Origin: Cucumibacter marinus DSM 18995
GTDB taxonomy: Bacteria > Pseudomonadota > Alphaproteobacteria > Rhizobiales > Devosiaceae
Direction: 5' to 3'
DNA length: 64,000 nt
Assembly (NCBI RefSeq): GCF_000429865.1
Contig: NZ_AUCR01000009.1
Location: 161,525 to 225,524 of the forward strand
Shown here piece by piece: positions 35,590-45,322 of this stretch (position 1 is the first letter of the stretch; each line of letters begins with the position of its first letter). Made by a program: the position numbers and the translations under genes. The notes under the pieces are model-generated. The model saw only the letters and a program-made list of their open reading frames with translations. It was not told the DNA's origin and made no database searches.

Positions 35590-37197
35590 ATGGCGGTCAT
35601 CAAGTCCGCGATTTCGACCCGCTCGCCGGAATTCGAGGCGAACGACGCCGCCATGCGCGAGCAGATGCGTGTAGTCGAAGAAGCCGTGACCCTCGCCATG
35701 GATGGTGGCGGCGAAAAGGCCCGCGAACGCCATGTGGCGCGCGGCAAGCTGCCGCCCCGCGACCGCGTCGCCCAGCTTCTCGACCCCGGCTCGCCCTTCC
35801 TCGAGATCGGCACCACGGCCGCCCACGGCATGTATGACGGCGCCTCCCCTGGCGCCGGCGCCATTGCGGGCATCGGCCGGGTTTCTGGCCGCGACGTCAT
35901 GATCGTGTGTAACGACGCGACCGTGAAGGGCGGCACCTACTATCCGATGACGGTCAAAAAGCACCTGCGCGGACAGGAGATCGCGGCGGAGAACAACCTG
36001 CCCTGCCTCTATCTCGTCGATAGCGGCGGCGCGAACCTGCCCAATCAGGACGAGGTCTTCCCCGACCGCGATCATTTCGGGCGCATCTTTTACAATCAGG
36101 CCAATATGTCGGCCCGCGGCATCCCCCAGATCGCCGTCGTGATGGGGTCCTGCACCGCCGGAGGCGCCTATGTGCCCGCCATGGCCGATGAAGCGATCAT
36201 CGTCCGCGATCAGGGCACGATCTTTCTCGCCGGCCCGCCACTGGTGAAGGCGGCGACCGGGGAAACCGTGACCGCCGAGGATCTTGGCGGCGGTGACGTG
36301 CATACCCGCCTGTCCGGCGTTGCCGACCACCTCGCCGACAATGACGAGCACGCTCTGGCCCTCGCCCGCCAGATCGTCGCCAATCTCAACCGCCCAAAGC
36401 CCGAAACGCTGGAAATCCGCCCCCCGGAGCCCCCGCTTTACGACCCTCAAGAGATCTACGGCATCGTCCCCTCTGACCTGTCCAAGCCCTACGATATCCG
36501 CGAGGTGATCGCCCGCGTCGTCGACGGGTCGCGCTTTGACGAGTTCAAGGCCCGCTATGGCACGACGCTCGTTTGCGGCTTCGCCCATATCGAAGGACTG
36601 CCGGTCGGCATCATCGCCAACAATGGCGTGCTGTTTTCCGAAAGCGCCATCAAGGGGGCGCATTTCGTGGAACTCTGTTCCCAGCGCAAGATCCCGCTCG
36701 TCTTCCTGCAAAACATCACCGGCTTCATGGTCGGGCGCAAATATGAGAGCGAAGGCATCGCCAAGAACGGCGCCAAGCTGGTGACGGCCGTGTCCACGAC
36801 GTCGGTTCCCAAAATCACCATGCTGGTGGGCGGGTCGTTTGGGGCCGGCAATTACGGCATGGCCGGACGCGCCTATTCGCCCCGGTTGCTGTGGACCTGG
36901 CCCAATTCGCGCATCTCGGTGATGGGCGGAGCGCAAGCGGCCGGCGTGCTGGCGACCGTCCGGCGCGACGGGATCGAGCGCAAGGGCGGTGATTGGCCGG
37001 AAGCCGACGAACAGGCCTTCCGCAAACAGATCACCGACCAGTTCGAAACCCAGGCGCATCCGCTCTATGCCAGTGCACGGCTCTGGGATGACGGCATTAT
37101 CGACCCGGCAAAGACCCGCCAGAGCCTGGCCCTGTCGCTCTCGGCCGCGCTCAACGCGCCGATCCCCGACACCCGTTTCGGCCTGTTCAGGATGTGA
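35590..37197 (+). CDS. mccB: 3-Methylcrotonyl-CoA carboxylase, beta (carboxyltransferase) subunit
   Basis: Transfers the carboxyl group from biotin to 3-methylcrotonyl-CoA. It has 535 residues with the tandem crotonase-fold carboxyltransferase halves. Visible motifs are [19 protein letters not shown] near the start, [20 protein letters not shown] in the first half and [11 protein letters not shown] plus [16 protein letters not shown] in the second. It is flanked by ivd and mccA with almost no spacing, which settles methylcrotonyl over propionyl or geranyl substrates with good confidence. Confidence 0.95.
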   Translation: MAVIKSAISTRSPEFEANDAAMREQMRVVEEAVTLAMDGGGEKARERHVARGKLPPRDRVAQLLDPGSPFLEIGTTAAHGMYDGASPGAGAIAGIGRVSGRDVMIVCNDATVKGGTYYPMTVKKHLRGQEIAAENNLPCLYLVDSGGANLPNQDEVFPDRDHFGRIFYNQANMSARGIPQIAVVMGSCTAGGAYVPAMADEAIIVRDQGTIFLAGPPLVKAATGETVTAEDLGGGDVHTRLSGVADHLADNDEHALALARQIVANLNRPKPETLEIRPPEPPLYDPQEIYGIVPSDLSKPYDIREVIARVVDGSRFDEFKARYGTTLVCGFAHIEGLPVGIIANNGVLFSESAIKGAHFVELCSQRKIPLVFLQNITGFMVGRKYESEGIAKNGAKLVTAVSTTSVPKITMLVGGSFGAGNYGMAGRAYSPRLLWTWPNSRISVMGGAQAAGVLATVRRDGIERKGGDWPEADEQAFRKQITDQFETQAHPLYASARLWDDGIIDPAKTRQSLALSLSAALNAPIPDTRFGLFRM

Positions 37198-39194
37198 TGA
37201 TGACCACCTCTCCCATCCGCAAGATCCTAATCGCCAATCGGGGCGAAATCGCCTGCCGGGTGATCGACACGGCCCAAAGGCTCGGCATTGCGACCGTCGC
37301 TGTCTATTCGGATGCCGACCGGGACGCCCTGCATGTCCGCCGCGCGGACGAGGCGATAAACATCGGCCCGGCTGAGGCCAAACAGAGCTATCTCAACCAG
37401 CAGGCCGTGCTGACCGCCGCGCGCGAAACCGGCGCCGATGCCATCCATCCCGGTTATGGCTTTCTCTCCGAAAACGCGGATTTCGCCCGCGCTGTCGAGA
37501 CCGCCGGCTTGATCTTCATCGGTCCGCCGGCCAGCGCCATCCGCGCCATGGGGCTGAAAGACGCCGCCAAGGCAGCCATGGAAAAGGCCGGCGTACCCGT
37601 CGTACCCGGCTATCACGGCGACAGCCAGGACCCCGATTTCCTCGCCAAGAAGGCCGATGAGATCGGTTATCCCGTGCTGATCAAGGCCCGCGCAGGCGGC
37701 GGCGGCAAGGGCATGCGGCGCGTCGAGCACGCCGCCGAGTTCCGTTCCGCGCTCGAAAGCGCGCAGCGCGAGGGTGAAGCCGCCTTTGGCGATCCCGCCT
37801 GCCTGATCGAGAAGTACATCTCGACCCCGCGCCATATCGAAATCCAGGTCTTCGCCGATGCCCATGGCGATGCCGTGCATCTGTTCGAGCGCGATTGCAC
37901 GCTTCAGCGCCGCCATCAGAAGGTGATCGAGGAAGCCCCGGCCCCCGGCATGACCGAGGCCATGCGCCAAAAGATGGGTGAAGCCGCGGTCGCCGCTGCA
38001 AAGGCCATCGGCTATCGCGGCGCCGGCACCGTTGAGTTCATCGCCGATGCTTCTGCCGGGCTCGATGAAAACCGATTCTATTTCATGGAGATGAACACGC
38101 GTCTTCAGGTGGAACATCCGGTCACCGAGATGATCACCGGCACCGACCTCGTCGAATGGCAGATCGCTGTCGCCAATGGTGAACCCCTCCCCAAGACCCA
38201 GGACGAATTGGCGATCACCGGCTGGGCGATGGAAGCCCGGCTATACGCCGAGGACGCCGAAAAAGGGTTCCTGCCCGCCACCGGCACGCTGCATCATTTG
38301 CGCTTCCCTGCTGACGCCCGCATCGAGACGGGCGTTGCCGAAGGCGATAGTCTCTCCCCGCATTACGATCCGATAATCGCCAAGCTGGTGGTGCATGGCC
38401 CCGACCGCGAAACGGCCCGGCTGAAGCTGGAGCAGGCTTTGGAAGGCACACAGATTGCCGGTACCGTGACCAATCTCGGCTTTCTGGTCCGCCTTATCCG
38501 TGATCGCGCCTTTGTCGAGGGCGTAATGGACACGGGGCTCATCGACAGGGAGTTGGACCAGTTGACCGAAGCAACCCCGCCATCGCCCCTGGCCATCGCG
38601 CTCGCCGCCATCCAGGCCGCAGGGTTTCTCGATCCTGCTCACGGCACAGATGTCTGGGACCGGCTGACCGGTTTTCGCCTCTGGGGTGAGGCGCATCGCG
38701 ACGTGTCGCTTATCCATCGCAACGACCCCCTGCGGGTCCGGCTGACGGGAACGCCGGAGATGGGGTTCACTGCACATTGGGGCGATCACGAAGTGCATCT
38801 CAGTTGCTCGACAAAAACCGGTGGCGGCCTGACCGTCAGGGCCGATGGCCACGCCTTTCCGGCCAGTGCGGCCGTGCATGCGGGCGGCGTGACCGTGTTC
38901 GTCCAAGGCGAGACCACCGATTTCGCCCTGCCGGATCCGCTTCAGGGCAGTCTCGAGACCGCCGACCATTCCGACGAGATCACCGCGCCGATGCCCGGAA
39001 CCATCAAGCTGGTGGCGACGGCGCAGGGAGAAGCGGTCGAAGCCGGCCAACCGCTCATCGTCATGGAAGCGATGAAGATGGAGTACACCCTCACCGCCCC
39101 GCGCAACGGCACGATCGCCACCTTGAACGCAGGACTTGGCGATCAGGTTGCCGATGGCGCGGTTCTGGCCACCCTGGTCCCGGAGGAGGCGTGA
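37197..39194 (+). CDS. mccA: 3-Methylcrotonyl-CoA carboxylase, alpha (biotin) subunit
   Basis: Biotin carboxylase and carrier subunit of 665 residues. KILIANRGEIACRVI opens the biotin carboxylase domain; GGGGKGMR is the ATP-grasp loop. Residues 450-580 form the BT interaction region. The C-terminal biotinyl domain carries the lysine of VMEAMKMEYTL. The preceding stop TGA overlaps ATG at 37197 (TGATG); GTG at 37194 and ATG at 37200 are in-frame alternatives. Its stop overlaps the next gene as GTGA. Confidence 0.95.
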   Translation: MMTTSPIRKILIANRGEIACRVIDTAQRLGIATVAVYSDADRDALHVRRADEAINIGPAEAKQSYLNQQAVLTAARETGADAIHPGYGFLSENADFARAVETAGLIFIGPPASAIRAMGLKDAAKAAMEKAGVPVVPGYHGDSQDPDFLAKKADEIGYPVLIKARAGGGGKGMRRVEHAAEFRSALESAQREGEAAFGDPACLIEKYISTPRHIEIQVFADAHGDAVHLFERDCTLQRRHQKVIEEAPAPGMTEAMRQKMGEAAVAAAKAIGYRGAGTVEFIADASAGLDENRFYFMEMNTRLQVEHPVTEMITGTDLVEWQIAVANGEPLPKTQDELAITGWAMEARLYAEDAEKGFLPATGTLHHLRFPADARIETGVAEGDSLSPHYDPIIAKLVVHGPDRETARLKLEQALEGTQIAGTVTNLGFLVRLIRDRAFVEGVMDTGLIDRELDQLTEATPPSPLAIALAAIQAAGFLDPAHGTDVWDRLTGFRLWGEAHRDVSLIHRNDPLRVRLTGTPEMGFTAHWGDHEVHLSCSTKTGGGLTVRADGHAFPASAAVHAGGVTVFVQGETTDFALPDPLQGSLETADHSDEITAPMPGTIKLVATAQGEAVEAGQPLIVMEAMKMEYTLTAPRNGTIATLNAGLGDQVADGAVLATLVPEEA

Positions 39195-40054
39195 GCGAGA
39201 CCGTCACCATCGTTGAAATGGGACCGCGCGACGGGCTGCAGAACGAGCCCCGCCTGATCCCGACCGAAGACAAGATCCAGCTTGTCGACCTTCTGTCGCT
39301 CTGCGGTTTCACCCGCATCGAGGCTGCGAGCTTCGTGTCGCCCAAATGGGTGCCGCAAATGGGCGACGGCGCCGAAGTGATGGCAGGGATCGAGCGGCGC
39401 AACGGCGTGCACTACGCCGCCCTCACCCCCAATCTGAAGGGGTATGAGGCGGCGCGCAAAGCCGGCGTCGACGAGGTTGCGGTCTTTGCCTCTGCCTCGG
39501 AAGGCTTCAGCCAGAAAAACATCAACTGCTCGATTGCCGAAAGCCTGGAACGCTTCGCGCCGCTGCTCGAACGGGCGAAAGCCGATCAAATGCCGGTGCG
39601 CGGCTATGTGAGCTGTGTCGCGGACTGCCCCTATGACGGACCGACACCGCCCGGAAAGGTCGCGGAAGTCGCCAAGGCCCTCATCGACCTGGGCTGCTAT
39701 GAGATCTCCCTTGGCGACACCATCGGCCACGGCACCCCGGAAACCATCGGCCGCATGCTCGACGCGGTACTCGCCGAAATCCCCGCCAACCAGCTCGCCG
39801 GGCACTATCACGACACCAAGAACCGGGCCCTCGATAACATCGAAGTGAGCCTCGACCGTGGTCTGTGCGTGTTTGATGCGTCGATCGGCGGCTTGGGCGG
39901 ATGCCCCTTCGCCCCCGGCGCCAAGGGCAATGTCGCCACCCTTGCGGTACACGACATGCTCACCGGGAAGGGTCACAACACCGGCCTCGACCGCGACCGG
40001 CTCAACCAGGCGGCGAGCTTCGCCCTTGCGCTCAGAGGTTCCCATGCCCTTTGA
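39191..40054 (+). CDS. mvaB: Hydroxymethylglutaryl-CoA lyase
   Basis: Splits HMG-CoA into acetoacetate and acetyl-CoA. The 287-residue TIM-barrel enzyme has VEMGPRDGLQNEP with the catalytic Asp, HYHDTKNRA with the metal His pair, and GLGGCPFAPGAKGN with the catalytic loop cysteine. The true start is a GTG at 39191 overlapping the mccA stop and preceded by GGAGGAGG. The longer open frame back to 38777 runs through mccA and is not used. Confidence 0.95.
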   Translation: MSETVTIVEMGPRDGLQNEPRLIPTEDKIQLVDLLSLCGFTRIEAASFVSPKWVPQMGDGAEVMAGIERRNGVHYAALTPNLKGYEAARKAGVDEVAVFASASEGFSQKNINCSIAESLERFAPLLERAKADQMPVRGYVSCVADCPYDGPTPPGKVAEVAKALIDLGCYEISLGDTIGHGTPETIGRMLDAVLAEIPANQLAGHYHDTKNRALDNIEVSLDRGLCVFDASIGGLGGCPFAPGAKGNVATLAVHDMLTGKGHNTGLDRDRLNQAASFALALRGSHAL

Positions 40055-40814
40055 AACCATCATCCTTGAGACCAACGCTCACGGCATCGCCACGCTCACT
40101 CTCAACCGGCCCGACAAGCACAACGCCCTCTCGGCCCGCATGATCGCGGAACTCAGCGAAGCCGCGCAACAACTCGCCGCCGATGATGCCGTCCGCGCCG
40201 TCATCCTGACCGGCGCCGGCAAGAGCTTTTGCGCGGGTGGCGATCTCAACTGGATGCGCGAGCAGTTCGAGGCCGACCGAAGCCGGCGCATGGCCGAGGC
40301 GCGCAAGCTCGCCGACATGCTCAAGGCGCTCGACGATCTGCCCAAGCCCCTGATTGGGCGCATCAATGGCCAGGCCTATGGCGGCGGGCTGGGTATGATC
40401 GCGGTCTGTGACATCGCCTTTGCGTCCGAGACCGCAACCTTCGGCTTCACCGAGACACGACTGGGGCTGATCCCGGCCACCATCGCGCCCTATGTCGTGG
40501 GCCGCATCGGCCAGGCCAGGATCCGCGAGGTCTTCATGTCGCCGCGCATTTTCGGCAGTGGCACGGCCAAACGCCTCGGTCTGCTCGCCCATGTAGTCGA
40601 GCCCGATCACCTCGATGCGGCGGTCAGCGAAGAAGCTGAGCTCTACCTCAAGGCCGCTCCCCAGGCAGTGGCCGAGGCCAAGGCCTTGGCAAAAGCCATG
40701 GGTTCCCCCGTGACCGAAGAGGCAATTGTAACTACCGTTGCGTGGCTGGCGGATATGTGGGACCAGCCCGAGGCGCAGGACCGCATCGCCAGATTTCTGG
40801 ACAAACAACGCTGA
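40044..40814 (+). CDS. Enoyl-CoA hydratase family, probable methylglutaconyl-CoA hydratase
   Basis: Crotonase-fold enzyme of 256 residues. The oxyanion-hole motifs are SFCAGGDLNWM and GQAYGGGLGMIAVCDIAFA. Catalytic glutamate candidates are in FGFTETRLGLIPATIAPY, the segment typical of LiuC/AUH-like enzymes. In the leucine pathway it hydrates 3-methylglutaconyl-CoA to HMG-CoA, the step between the carboxylase and the lyase encoded just before it. The start overlaps the lyase stop by 11 bp and has AGAGG upstream. Confidence 0.93.
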   Translation: MPFETIILETNAHGIATLTLNRPDKHNALSARMIAELSEAAQQLAADDAVRAVILTGAGKSFCAGGDLNWMREQFEADRSRRMAEARKLADMLKALDDLPKPLIGRINGQAYGGGLGMIAVCDIAFASETATFGFTETRLGLIPATIAPYVVGRIGQARIREVFMSPRIFGSGTAKRLGLLAHVVEPDHLDAAVSEEAELYLKAAPQAVAEAKALAKAMGSPVTEEAIVTTVAWLADMWDQPEAQDRIARFLDKQR

Positions 40815-40839
40815 TCGGAAGCTAACGCTGACGGGAAAC

Positions 40840-42810
40840 ATGACCGAGCCAACCGCCACCCCCGAACCGCTCTGGAGCCCTGCCGAAGATCGCATTGCCG
40901 AGGCGACAATGACCCGCTTTCGGGCGTTCTGCGGTGAGCGGTCAGGTGACAGCTTTGCCGACACCCCGGCACTCCATCGCTGGTCGCTCGACCATACGGA
41001 AGACTTCTGGGACGCCATCTGGGATTTCGGCGGCGTCGTTGGAGAAAAGGGTGAACGGCGCCTGATCGACGGCGACAAGATGCCCGGCGCCCGTTTTTTC
41101 CCCGACGCGAAGCTGAATTTTGCCGAGAACCTGCTGCGCGGTACCGGCGGGCGGGATGCCATCGTCTTCAAGGGCGAGGACAAGGTGTCCTATCGCTGGA
41201 GCTGGGACGAACTCCGGCAAAAAGTCTCCATGCTGCAGCAGGCCATGCGTGCCATGGGCATCGGCCCGGGCGACCGTGTCGCCGCCCTGATGCCCAACAT
41301 GCCCGAAGCCGTGGCCGGCATGCTCGCCGCAACCTCGATCGGCGCGGTCTGGTCCTCCGCTTCCCCCGATTTCGGCGAGCGCGGCGTGCTCGACCGCTTC
41401 GGCCAGATCGAACCCAAGCTGCTGATCGCCTGCGACGGCTATTGGTACAATGGCAAGGCTTTCGATATCGGCGACAAACTCAAGGCTGTCACAGCCCGGC
41501 TTCCGACGCTCGAAAAGACCGTGATCGTCTCCTATGCCGGCGACACCGGCAACGCCATCGCCACGCTGCCCAATGCCGACACGATGGACGGCTTCATGGC
41601 GCCCCATATGGCGCGGGAGGTTGAGTTCACCCGCCTGCCCTTCGATCACCCGGTCTATATCCTGTTTTCCTCGGGTACCACGGGCGTCCCCAAATGCATC
41701 GTCCACCGCGCCGGCGGTGTGCTTTTGCAGCACCTCAAGGAGCATCTCCTCCACGCCGATACCAATCCGGGCGACCGGGTGTTCTATTTCACCACGCTCG
41801 GCTGGATGATGTGGAACTGGCTGGTCTCGGCGCTCGCTTGCGAAGCAACGCTCCTGCTGTTCGACGGCTCCCCCTTCGCAGGCGGGCCAGAAATCCTGTT
41901 CGACTACGCCGACGCAGAAGCCATGACCCTGTTCGGCACCTCGGCCAAATATATCGATGCTGTCCGCAAATCCGGCCTCGAGCCGAAAACCACCCACCGG
42001 CTTGAAAAGCTCAAATCCATGGCCTCCACAGGCTCGCCCCTGAGCCCGGAGAATTTCGATTTCGTCTATGCGGGCATCAAATCCGACATCCATCTCGCCT
42101 CGATTTCCGGCGGCACGGACATCGTCTCCTGTTTCGTGCTCGGTGATCCAACCCGCCCGGTCTATTCCGGCGAAATACAGGGCCCCGGCCTCGGGATGAA
42201 GGTCGAGGTCTGGAACGAAAACGGCCAGCCGGTCACCGGCGAAAAGGGCGAATTGGTCTGCGCCGCACCGTTCCCCGTAATGCCGCTCAAGTTCTGGAAC
42301 GATGAGGGCGACAAGAAGTATCACGCCGCCTATTTCGAGCGTTTCGACAATGTCTGGTGCCATGGCGACTACGCCGAGGTGACGCCACGCGGCGGGATCA
42401 TCATTCATGGCCGGTCGGATGCGACCCTCAATCCCGGCGGCGTGCGCATCGGCACCGCCGAAATCTACAATCAGGTCGAGCAGATGGACGAAGTTCTTGA
42501 AGCCATCTGCATTGGCCAGGACTGGGACGACGATGTCCGTGTCATCCTGTTCGTGCGCCTCACCGAAGGCGTGACGCTCGATGAGGAACTGACCAAGGCG
42601 ATCAAGACCAAAATCCGCAACGGCGCCTCGCCGCGCCACGTACCGGCAAAAGTGATCGCCATCGCCGACATTCCGCGCACCAAATCGGGCAAGATCACCG
42701 AACTGGCCGTCCGCGACGTTGTCCATGGCCGCGAGGTCAAGAACAAGGAGGCCCTCGCCAACCCCGAGGCCCTCGATCTCTATCGCGATCTCGACGCCCT
42801 CAAATCCTGA
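40840..42810 (+). CDS. Acetoacetyl-CoA synthetase
   Basis: AMP-forming ligase activating acetoacetate. At 656 residues with LFSSGTTGVPKCIVHRAGG (ATP loop), WMMWNWLVSAL, GGTDIVSCF (in place of the acetate-type WWQTETGG) and PRTKSGKITELAVRD (catalytic lysine), it fits the AacS family rather than acetyl-CoA synthetase. It reactivates the acetoacetate released by the lyase, feeding the thiolase that follows. The ATG at 40840 (MTEPTATPEP) is the chosen start; the frame opens inside the previous gene. Confidence 0.94.
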   Translation: MTEPTATPEPLWSPAEDRIAEATMTRFRAFCGERSGDSFADTPALHRWSLDHTEDFWDAIWDFGGVVGEKGERRLIDGDKMPGARFFPDAKLNFAENLLRGTGGRDAIVFKGEDKVSYRWSWDELRQKVSMLQQAMRAMGIGPGDRVAALMPNMPEAVAGMLAATSIGAVWSSASPDFGERGVLDRFGQIEPKLLIACDGYWYNGKAFDIGDKLKAVTARLPTLEKTVIVSYAGDTGNAIATLPNADTMDGFMAPHMAREVEFTRLPFDHPVYILFSSGTTGVPKCIVHRAGGVLLQHLKEHLLHADTNPGDRVFYFTTLGWMMWNWLVSALACEATLLLFDGSPFAGGPEILFDYADAEAMTLFGTSAKYIDAVRKSGLEPKTTHRLEKLKSMASTGSPLSPENFDFVYAGIKSDIHLASISGGTDIVSCFVLGDPTRPVYSGEIQGPGLGMKVEVWNENGQPVTGEKGELVCAAPFPVMPLKFWNDEGDKKYHAAYFERFDNVWCHGDYAEVTPRGGIIIHGRSDATLNPGGVRIGTAEIYNQVEQMDEVLEAICIGQDWDDDVRVILFVRLTEGVTLDEELTKAIKTKIRNGASPRHVPAKVIAIADIPRTKSGKITELAVRDVVHGREVKNKEALANPEALDLYRDLDALKS

Positions 42811-42826
42811 TTTCCGGGAGCCCCCA

Positions 42827-44002
42827 ATGACCGAAGCCGCTTATATCGTTGCCGCCCGCCGCACTCCCATCGGACGTTTTCTCGGCGGCCTCGCCCCGGT
42901 GCCTGCTGTTGATCTCGGGGTGATCGCGGCAAAGGCCGTACTCGACGATAGCGCCATCGATCCCGCTACCGTGGGCGAAGTCATCATGGGCCACGTGCTG
43001 ACCGCCGGGCTTGGCCAGGCCACCGCCCGCCAGGTCGCGATCAAGTCGGGCATGCCCAACCATGTGCCGGGACTGACCATCAACAAGGTCTGCGGCTCGG
43101 GACAAAAGGCCATACACCTCGCCGCGCAATCGGTGATGCTGGGCGATGCCGACACCATCATTGCCGGCGGCATGGAATCGATGAGCCGGGCCCCACACGT
43201 CCTCGACATGCGCCAGGGCGTCAAGTTTGGCTCTGCCGAGGCGCGCGATACCATGCTGATCGACGGGCTCTGGGATGCCTATAACGACGTCCATATGGGC
43301 ATGACCGCCGAGCGGCTCGCCGACAAGTTCTCGATCTCACGAGATGATCAGGACGCATTCGCGTTCGCCTCGCACCAGAAGGCGGTCGCCGCCATCGAAG
43401 CAGGCCGCTTTGCCAACGAGATCGTTCCGGTTGAAATAGCGGGCCGCAAAGGCACCACCACTATCGATACCGACGAGCAGCCCCGCGCCGACACCAGTCT
43501 CGAAACCCTGGGCAAGCTGCGCCCCGCCTTCACCGGCGAAGGCAGCGTGACCGCCGGCAACGCCTCCGCCCTCAATGACGGGGCGGCCGCGCTTGTGGTG
43601 ATGAGCGAAAGCCGCATGAAGGCGCTCGGCCTCACCCCCCTCGCCCGCATCGCGAGTTACGGCAATGCCGGGGTCGAGCCGATGGAGATGGGGCTTGGCC
43701 CCGTTGGTGCCTCAAGACGAGCGCTCGAGCGTGCCGGCTGGAGCGCGAACGACCTCGACCTCATCGAACTCAACGAGGCTTTTGCCGCCCAGTCTCTTGC
43801 GGTCATCAAGGAAACCGGCTTCAACCCGGAAATCACCAATGTGAATGGCGGCGCCATCGCCCTCGGTCATCCCATCGGCGCCTCGGGCGCCCGCATTGTT
43901 GTCACGCTCATCCACGAGATGATCCGGCGCGACGCCAAGAAGGGCCTCGCCTCGCTGTGCATCGGTGGGGGCATGGGCGTCGCCCTCTGCCTGGAACGCT
44001 GA
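42827..44002 (+). CDS. Acetyl-CoA acetyltransferase (thiolase)
   Basis: Cleaves acetoacetyl-CoA to two acetyl-CoA. It has 391 residues with the acyl-accepting cysteine in [10 protein letters not shown], the [12 protein letters not shown] histidine and the second cysteine in [16 protein letters not shown]. It is the last gene of the leucine operon, 16 bp after the synthetase, and ends 5 bp from the convergent SulP gene with no obvious terminator between. A PhaA-like biosynthetic role is possible too, but the context favours degradation. Confidence 0.95.
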   Translation: MTEAAYIVAARRTPIGRFLGGLAPVPAVDLGVIAAKAVLDDSAIDPATVGEVIMGHVLTAGLGQATARQVAIKSGMPNHVPGLTINKVCGSGQKAIHLAAQSVMLGDADTIIAGGMESMSRAPHVLDMRQGVKFGSAEARDTMLIDGLWDAYNDVHMGMTAERLADKFSISRDDQDAFAFASHQKAVAAIEAGRFANEIVPVEIAGRKGTTTIDTDEQPRADTSLETLGKLRPAFTGEGSVTAGNASALNDGAAALVVMSESRMKALGLTPLARIASYGNAGVEPMEMGLGPVGASRRALERAGWSANDLDLIELNEAFAAQSLAVIKETGFNPEITNVNGGAIALGHPIGASGARIVVTLIHEMIRRDAKKGLASLCIGGGMGVALCLER

Positions 44003-44007
44003 TCGCG

Positions 44008-45270
44008 CTACCGATGCGGCTCTGACCAGTCCGAGGGCGGCGCGCCACGCCGGAACAGCCGGATCGCCAGCCCCACAGCCACACCGACACCAATGGCAAT
44101 GGTGAGATCGGCAACGACCGTCAGCACCAGCGTCAGAACCAGCAGAAACTGGTCGGAACGCCGGGCTTTCAGATATTCGGGCCAGCGCGTCGGCTCGCTC
44201 ATGTTCCAGGCCGTCAGCAGCAGCAAGCCCGCCAGCACCGGCATGGCGAGATAGCCGGCCAGCGGCGCCGCCACCAGCATCACGACGAGGATCGTGAGGG
44301 CATGCACAATGCCGGCAACGGGCGTCTTGCCGCCCGCTCGGACATTGGTCGCCGTGCGGGCAATCGCACCGGTGGCCGGCAGCCCGGCAAACAGGGCCGA
44401 TCCGATATTGGCGGCCCCCTGCGCGATGAGTTCGGCATTGGGCCTGTGCTTTCCGGTAATCATCCGGTCGGCGACCATGGCGGACAGAAGCGATTCAACA
44501 CCCGCCAGAAAGGCGATGATCAGCGCCGAGGGAAGAAGGTCACGCAGCCGCTCAATGCTGATGTCCGGCAGCGAGGGCATGGGCAGACCGCGCGGCAAGT
44601 CACCGAACCGCGACTGCACGGTGTCGACCGGCAACGCCGCCAGCGCCACCACCGCTGAGACCAGCCCCACCGCCACGATCACACCCGGCAAGCGCGGAAA
44701 AGCTCGCCTGAGCCCCACGATCAGCACCATCGCCGCAACGCCGGCGCCGAGCGCCCAGCCATTGAAGCTCTCCCGGCCCTCCCAGAGAACCGCCAGTTTC
44801 TCGAAGAATTCGGCGGGAACGCCCTCGATCGAGAGTCCGAAAACGTCCTTGAGTTGGCTCGACGCGATGATGATCGCAATACCGATGGTGAAACCATTGA
44901 TTACCGGCTCGGGCACCAGCGCAATCAACCGCCCGGCCCTCAGCATTCCTGCAACCAGCAGGATCGCCCCGGCCATCAGGGTCGCCAGCACCAGCCCGTC
45001 ATAGCCATGCTCGGCAATGACGCCGAAGACGACGACGATGAACGCTCCGGTCGGGCCACCGATCTGAACCCGGCTGCCCCCGAGCAGGGAAATCAGGAAA
45101 CCGCCAACAATCGCGGTCACCAGCCCGTCTGCCGGCGATGCGCCTGAAGCGATTGCAATCGCAAGGCTCAGTGGCAGCGCTACCATGGCCACGGTGATGC
45201 CCGCGGCAATGTCCGCCAGAAAGGTCTGGCGGTCATAGGTCTCCAGAGTGGTGAGAATCTTCGGCTTCAT
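44008..45270 (-). CDS. SulP-family anion transporter lacking a STAS domain
   Basis: A membrane transporter of 420 residues carrying most of the SLC26/SulP core: DIAAGITVAMVALPLSLAIAIASG at the start, then VQIGGPTGAFIVVVFG and the later PATGAIARTATNVRAGGKTPVAGI. Family members usually continue about 150 residues into a cytoplasmic STAS domain. Here the protein stops soon after the last helix (RLFRRGAPPSDWSEPHR), with a normal stop codon and no STAS fragment in the next 5 bp before the thiolase. Substrates of such forms include bicarbonate, sulfate and dicarboxylates; none is indicated. Confidence 0.88.
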   Translation of the reverse strand: MKPKILTTLETYDRQTFLADIAAGITVAMVALPLSLAIAIASGASPADGLVTAIVGGFLISLLGGSRVQIGGPTGAFIVVVFGVIAEHGYDGLVLATLMAGAILLVAGMLRAGRLIALVPEPVINGFTIGIAIIIASSQLKDVFGLSIEGVPAEFFEKLAVLWEGRESFNGWALGAGVAAMVLIVGLRRAFPRLPGVIVAVGLVSAVVALAALPVDTVQSRFGDLPRGLPMPSLPDISIERLRDLLPSALIIAFLAGVESLLSAMVADRMITGKHRPNAELIAQGAANIGSALFAGLPATGAIARTATNVRAGGKTPVAGIVHALTILVVMLVAAPLAGYLAMPVLAGLLLLTAWNMSEPTRWPEYLKARRSDQFLLVLTLVLTVVADLTIAIGVGVAVGLAIRLFRRGAPPSDWSEPHR

Positions 45271-45322
45271 GAACGGGATATACCGCCACGGGCGCCGCTA
45301 ACAAATGCGGCAGACTGCCCGC

